DNA of 64,000 bases from Oreohelix idahoensis (taxonomy: Eukaryota > Mollusca > Gastropoda > Stylommatophora > Oreohelicidae). Below are positions 62,830-64,000 of this stretch, piece by piece. How positions within the stretch are numbered: position 1 is the first letter of the stretch; each line of letters begins with the position of its first letter. The stretch lies in NCBI GenBank assembly GCA_024509875.1, contig JAMPIV010021235.1:186001-250000 (forward strand). Reading direction: 5' to 3'. Under the pieces are notes generated by a model. That model saw only the letters and a list, made by a program, of their open reading frames with translations. It was not told the DNA's origin and did not search any database. The translations under genes and the position numbers were made by a program.

Positions 62830-64000
62830 TGGCCCTGTTAGTGGTGACTGGCACCACATCACTTTATGTGCCCTGTTAGTGGTGACTGGCACCACATCAT
62901 TTTATGTGCCATTAGTGGTGACTGGCACCACATCACTTTATGTGCCCTGTTAGTGGTGACTGGCACCACATCACTTTATGTGCCCTGTTAGTGGTGACTG
63001 GCACCACATCACTTTATGTGCCCTGTTAGTGGTGACTGGCACCACATCACTTTATGTGCCCTGTTAGTGGTGACTGGCACCACATCACTTTATGTGCCCT
63101 GTTAGTGATGACTGGCACCACATCACTTTATGTGCCCTGCTAGTGGTGACTGGCACCACATCATTTTATGTGACTGGCACCACATCACTTTATGTGCCCT
63201 GTTAGTGGTGACTGGCACCACATCACTTTATGTGCCCTGTTAGTGGTGACTGGCACCACATCACTTTATGTGCCCTGTTAGTGGTGACTGGCACCACATC
63301 ACTTTATGTGCTCTGTTAGTGGTGACTGGCACCACATCACTTTATGTGCCCTGTTAGTGGTGACTGGCACCACATCACTTTATGTGCCCTGTTAGTGATG
63401 ACTGGCACCACATCACTTTATGTGCCCTGCTAGTGGTGACTGGCACCACATCATTTTATGTGACTGGCACCACATCACTTTATGTGCCCTGTTAGTGGTG
63501 ACTGGCACCACATCACTTTATGTGCCCTGTTAGTGGTGACTGGCACCACATCACTTTATGTGCCCTGTTAGTGGTGACTGGCACCACATCACTTTATGTG
63601 CTCTGTTAGTGGTGACTGGCACCACATCACTTTATGTGCCCTGTTAGTGGTGACTGGCACCACATCACTTTATGTGCCCTGCTAGTGATGACTGGCACCA
63701 CATCACTTTGTGTCCTGCTAGTGATGACTGGCACCACATCACTTTATGTGCCCTGCTAGTGATGACTGGCACCACATCACTTTATGTGCCCTGTTAGTGA
63801 TGACTGGTACCACATCACTTTATGTGCCCTGCTAGTGGTGACTGGCACCACATCACTTTATGTGCCCTGTTAGTGGTGACTGGCACCACATCACTTTATG
63901 TGCCCTGTTAGTGGTGACTGGCACCACATCACTATGTGTGCCCTGTTAGTGGTGACTGGCACCACATCCCTTTATGTGCCCTGCTAGTGATGACTGACAC
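62830..64000. repeat. 38-bp minisatellite, about 31 copies, runs off the window
   Basis: Unit gtgccctgttagtggtgact then ggcaccacatcactttat. A 290-bp higher-order block is duplicated: a shortened copy and a 'gtgctctg' variant recur 290 bp apart (63171/63461, 63309/63599). Confidence 0.96.

Overview
This is repeat-rich animal nuclear DNA, not bacterial. It has GT-AG introns, LINEs with APE endonuclease, Ty3/Gypsy-type LTR elements with target-site duplications (TSDs), a tRNA-headed SINE, hAT-type MITEs and about 17 minisatellites. The style suggests a lophotrochozoan such as a mollusc, but that is inference; nothing here fixes the species.

Layout. (1) 1-10316 is a 74-bp satellite with higher-order duplications, followed by a 32-bp minisatellite (10485-10893) that matches the 3' end of a LINE found at 47.5 kb. 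(2) 10894-27083 is a minus-strand LTR-element array: LTR (10894-11755), about 11.5 kb internal, second LTR (23264-24125), then a partial second internal region. The internal part carries a coiled-coil ORF in two overlapping frames and two direct copies of a roughly 3-kb block holding a broken transposase-like gene; a SINE sits in the second block. The LTR holds a dense series of short hairpins with compensatory stem changes. (3) 27354-30165 holds two LINE fragments. (4) From 30340 onward the host gene appears: five plus-strand exons of an alpha-2-macroglobulin/thioester-protein family gene (30340-30550, 46139-46256, 53925-54038, 56160-56288, 59018-59159). Splice phases fit at the four neighbouring pairs, except that about 35-40 expected residues between the second and third exons were not found. 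Upstream exons and the thioester exon are not in the window.

The introns of that gene hold the rest: a Gypsy LTR pair with a gutted interior (32267-41753, TSD GCGTC), whose 5' LTR was hit by a 5.6-kb LINE (35299-40860, 14-bp TSD); two hAT-like MITEs; a LINE (47524-52625) split by a young Gypsy element (48273-52508, identical 185-bp LTRs, TSD GTGAT); and many minisatellites.

The most striking local structure is the 39-bp minisatellite at 54015-55765. Its first copy is the last 24 bases of an A2M exon plus its 5' splice site, so the intron begins with about 45 copies of an exon end and a donor site.
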